Assembly (NCBI GenBank): GCA_021820825.1
Contig: JAKADD010000088.1
Location: 1 to 8,776, forward strand
Reading direction: 5' to 3'
Length of the DNA stretch: 8,776 bases
Source: Bacillota bacterium
Lineage (GTDB): Bacteria > Bacillota > Bacilli > Alicyclobacillales > SLC66
Each line of letters begins with the position of its first letter. Position 1 is the stretch's first letter. A program made the position numbers and the translations under genes. The notes beneath the pieces were generated by a model. The model was not told the origin of the DNA, did no database searches, and saw only the letters and a program-made list of their open reading frames with translations. This document shows, piece by piece, positions 6,700 through 8,776 of the stretch.

Positions 6700-6838
6700 T
6701 CGTGGCCCACGCACCCAAGTTGCAGATATCTCGGCGTTTGCCCCTGTCCGTGAACGCTGTTTTCGCATGTATTAAAGAAGCAACACGCTTCCTTGGTTGC
6801 ACTTCCCACCATTGCACCTGGAAAGGAGGCTTTGTCGA

Positions 6839-7132
6839 ATGCATCCATTATACCATCGCGCCAAGGGGATGGTTGGACAGCCAGTGATCGTGCACGCTTA
6901 CGGCCGCGTTCACCGGGGTGTCCTGCATTCCCTGACCACTGACGGCATCTACGTTCGCTCCACAGCCGGAGCCGGTATGGCTTCCCATGATACCACCGGG
7001 CTGTCCCAGTTTGACACTTTGCTGGCTCCCGCGACTGACAGGGAGTCAATCGATGCAGAGCACGTCTTTTGGCCGTTGCTTTTCCTTCCATTTTTTGCAA
7101 TCGCCGCGCTTGGCCCCTGGTGGTGGTGGTAA
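6839..7132 (+). CDS. Small protein with Sm/SH3-like N-terminus and WWWW tail
   Basis: A 97-aa protein starts at ATG 6839, behind a near-perfect ribosome binding site GAAAGGAGG (6821-6829; 9 nt spacing). Residues 1-10 (MHPLYHRAKG) are His/Tyr-rich. Residues 12-39 (VGQPVIV...GRVHRGVLHS...DGIYV) look like the first strands of a small Sm- or SH3-like barrel, the pattern of short Bacillota proteins with 'G.V..G.L..V...G.Y'. Residues 40-75 are a polar linker. Residues 76-97 are a hydrophobic stretch (VFWPLLFLPFFAIAALGP) ending in four Trp codons and TAA. The tail could be a membrane anchor. I recall similar unnamed proteins in Paenibacillus and Alicyclobacillus relatives but cannot give a function. 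The longer in-frame start (TTG 6797) places extra residues across the ribosome site and is rejected. It converges on the GNAT gene. Confidence 0.8.
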   Translation: MHPLYHRAKGMVGQPVIVHAYGRVHRGVLHSLTTDGIYVRSTAGAGMASHDTTGLSQFDTLLAPATDRESIDAEHVFWPLLFLPFFAIAALGPWWWW

Positions 7133-7139
7133 CGTGTAT

Positions 7140-7176
7140 AGGTGCCTATGTCCTCCCAGAGGAAGCATAGGCACCT
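7140..7176. terminator. Strong inverted repeat between convergent genes, possible bidirectional terminator
   Basis: AGGTGCCTATG (7140-7150) pairs perfectly with CATAGGCACCT (7166-7176), 11 bp. Inside, TCCTC (7151-7155) can pair with GAGGA (7159-7163), leaving a 3-nt loop and a 2-nt bulge. It begins 8 nt past the small-protein stop and lies 25 bp from the GNAT stop, the usual place for a shared terminator. Neither side has an adjacent T-run, so it is not a classic Rho-independent terminator; mRNA 3'-end protection is another possible role. Confidence 0.5.
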
Positions 7177-7201
7177 GTCATCTGTGTATGTGCTCTACTT
7201 T

Positions 7202-7924
7202 TTACTGAACAGTGCCGGTTTGCGGGATCAGCGATTTGATCATCACCACGGTTTGTGGCTGAAATGACTGAGTCTCGGTAAATCCGAGTGATTTGGCAAA
7301 TTTCTGACTGCGTGTATTGGTTGCCTGAATGTAGACTTCCATCTCGACCATCCCGTACTCAATGGCCTCTCGCTCAATCTGTTTCATTACGCGCGAACCG
7401 TAGCCTCTGCCCTGATATCCACTTCCGAAAACGAGCGATCCAATGTTCATCTTGCCGCTGTCATCAGCCACAAGGCTGACATATCCGGCCACCTGTTCTT
7501 CGACCACAATCATGCGGGTTTGCGCCGATCGCACATAATTGATGACTGTCGCCATGTCGAGGTCATACCCGTATGTTTCTTTAAATACAGGCATTATTTC
7601 TTCCTGAGTCATTTTCACAATGATCTGCTCGTCTTGAGGGGCAAAGGAACGCATGTAAATCTTGGCCAACGGTGTAGCCGCAGCCTCAGTTTCTGCCGTT
7701 CCCTGATGCAGAATTGCCGAATCGGTCGGCGCAACAATGCGCTGCTCGTGTCTCTGGCTCCCACCAGCCCGCGGTCGGCGCCGTTTCGCAGGAGTCTTGC
7801 GGTTTGGCGCGGCGCCTGCGGTCAACACTTCTTTAGGTTGATGACTTTTACCGGTTGTCGTGTGTAAAAGTGACGTCGGTCCAGTTGAACCTGCTGTCTG
7901 AGAAATGCGCTGTTTGACTGACAC
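7202..7924 (-). CDS. GNAT-family N-acetyltransferase with disordered N-terminal extension
   Basis: This encodes 240 aa from GTG (7922-7924), with AAGGAG (7935-7940) 10 nt upstream. Residues from about 88 on form a GNAT acetyltransferase, which transfers acetyl from acetyl-CoA to an amine. The acetyl-CoA-binding motif A is FGSGYQGRGYGSRVM (166-180, with Q171-G-R-G-Y-G176), and motif B follows as VYIQATNTRSQKFAKSLGF (197-215). Residues 1-87 are low-complexity and rich in Thr, Ala, Gly, Pro and Arg, with a basic patch KTPAKRRRPR (43-52); this is not part of the usual 140-170-aa GNAT domain. The acceptor substrate cannot be told. No ribosome site precedes Met91, so the extension is probably translated. 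It sits downstream of serS on the same strand, 134 bp away, without a clear terminator or promoter between. Confidence 0.9.
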   Translation of the reverse strand: MSVKQRISQTAGSTGPTSLLHTTTGKSHQPKEVLTAGAAPNRKTPAKRRRPRAGGSQRHEQRIVAPTDSAILHQGTAETEAAATPLAKIYMRSFAPQDEQIIVKMTQEEIMPVFKETYGYDLDMATVINYVRSAQTRMIVVEEQVAGYVSLVADDSGKMNIGSLVFGSGYQGRGYGSRVMKQIEREAIEYGMVEMEVYIQATNTRSQKFAKSLGFTETQSFQPQTVVMIKSLIPQTGTVQ

Positions 7925-8058
7925 GGATCATTCGCTCCTTAATATAGGTCATATGGCCGAAGACAAAGCGCCTGCAGGATCACCCGTCCCGTTACGACAC
8001 TATATGCGGAGTTGCGCCCATCGGCGCCCATTGTCAGGAAAAAAACAGTCCTTGTGTT

Positions 8059-8776
<718 letters not shown>

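Noticed and set aside
6693..7100. Minus-strand open frame of 135 codons
   Set aside because: It overlaps the 97-aa plus-strand gene, which has a strong ribosome site and a coherent protein design; this frame is an Arg/Trp-rich shadow.

Overview
The window reads like a chromosomal segment of an aerobic, spore-former-type member of the Bacillota. Alicyclobacillaceae or a close relative is my best guess, by inference only. Support comes from strong AGGAGG-type ribosome binding sites, sigma-A-like promoters, frequent TTG/GTG starts, a haem A synthase with Bacillus CtaA-type residues, a tRNA with an encoded CCA, and a secreted protein with the 'MPIW(Y/F)(V/I)MQA' stalk repeats I associate with that family. 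GC content looks intermediate and even, and I see no transposase, integrase, CRISPR array or phage gene.

Layout, left to right. (1) 1-549, minus: the first 183 codons of a guanylate kinase-family gene that runs off the left edge, with its own near-consensus promoter at 618-646. (2) 671-2089, minus: a secreted protein of about 472 aa resembling the NodB/polysaccharide-deacetylase barrel, divergent from (3) 2127-3053, plus: a ten-helix EamA/DMT permease. (4) 3192-4160, plus: ctaA, haem A synthase, starting at TTG behind a perfect Shine-Dalgarno site. (5) 4248-6179, minus: a large exported protein with two stalk modules, a Ser/Thr/Asn linker, a beta-rich middle and a C-terminal transglutaminase-like domain; its terminator at 4167-4209 lies between it and ctaA. 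(6) 6456-6534, minus: tRNA-Arg(CCU) with promoter and terminator. (7) 6839-7132, plus: a 97-aa protein with an Sm/SH3-like N-terminus and a hydrophobic tail ending in four tryptophans. (8) 7202-7924, minus: a GNAT acetyltransferase with a long disordered N-terminal extension. (9) 8059-8776, minus: the C-terminal half of seryl-tRNA synthetase, entering from the right edge.

These look like mostly single-gene transcription units rather than one pathway. Housekeeping functions (serS, tRNA-Arg, ctaA) alternate with cell-envelope functions (the two secreted proteins and the permease). I found no convincing multi-gene novel system. The least explained items are the secreted NodB-like protein, the poly-Trp small protein, the stalk-transglutaminase fusion, and the guanylate kinase with an unusual P-loop outside the gene neighbourhood I expect for gmk.
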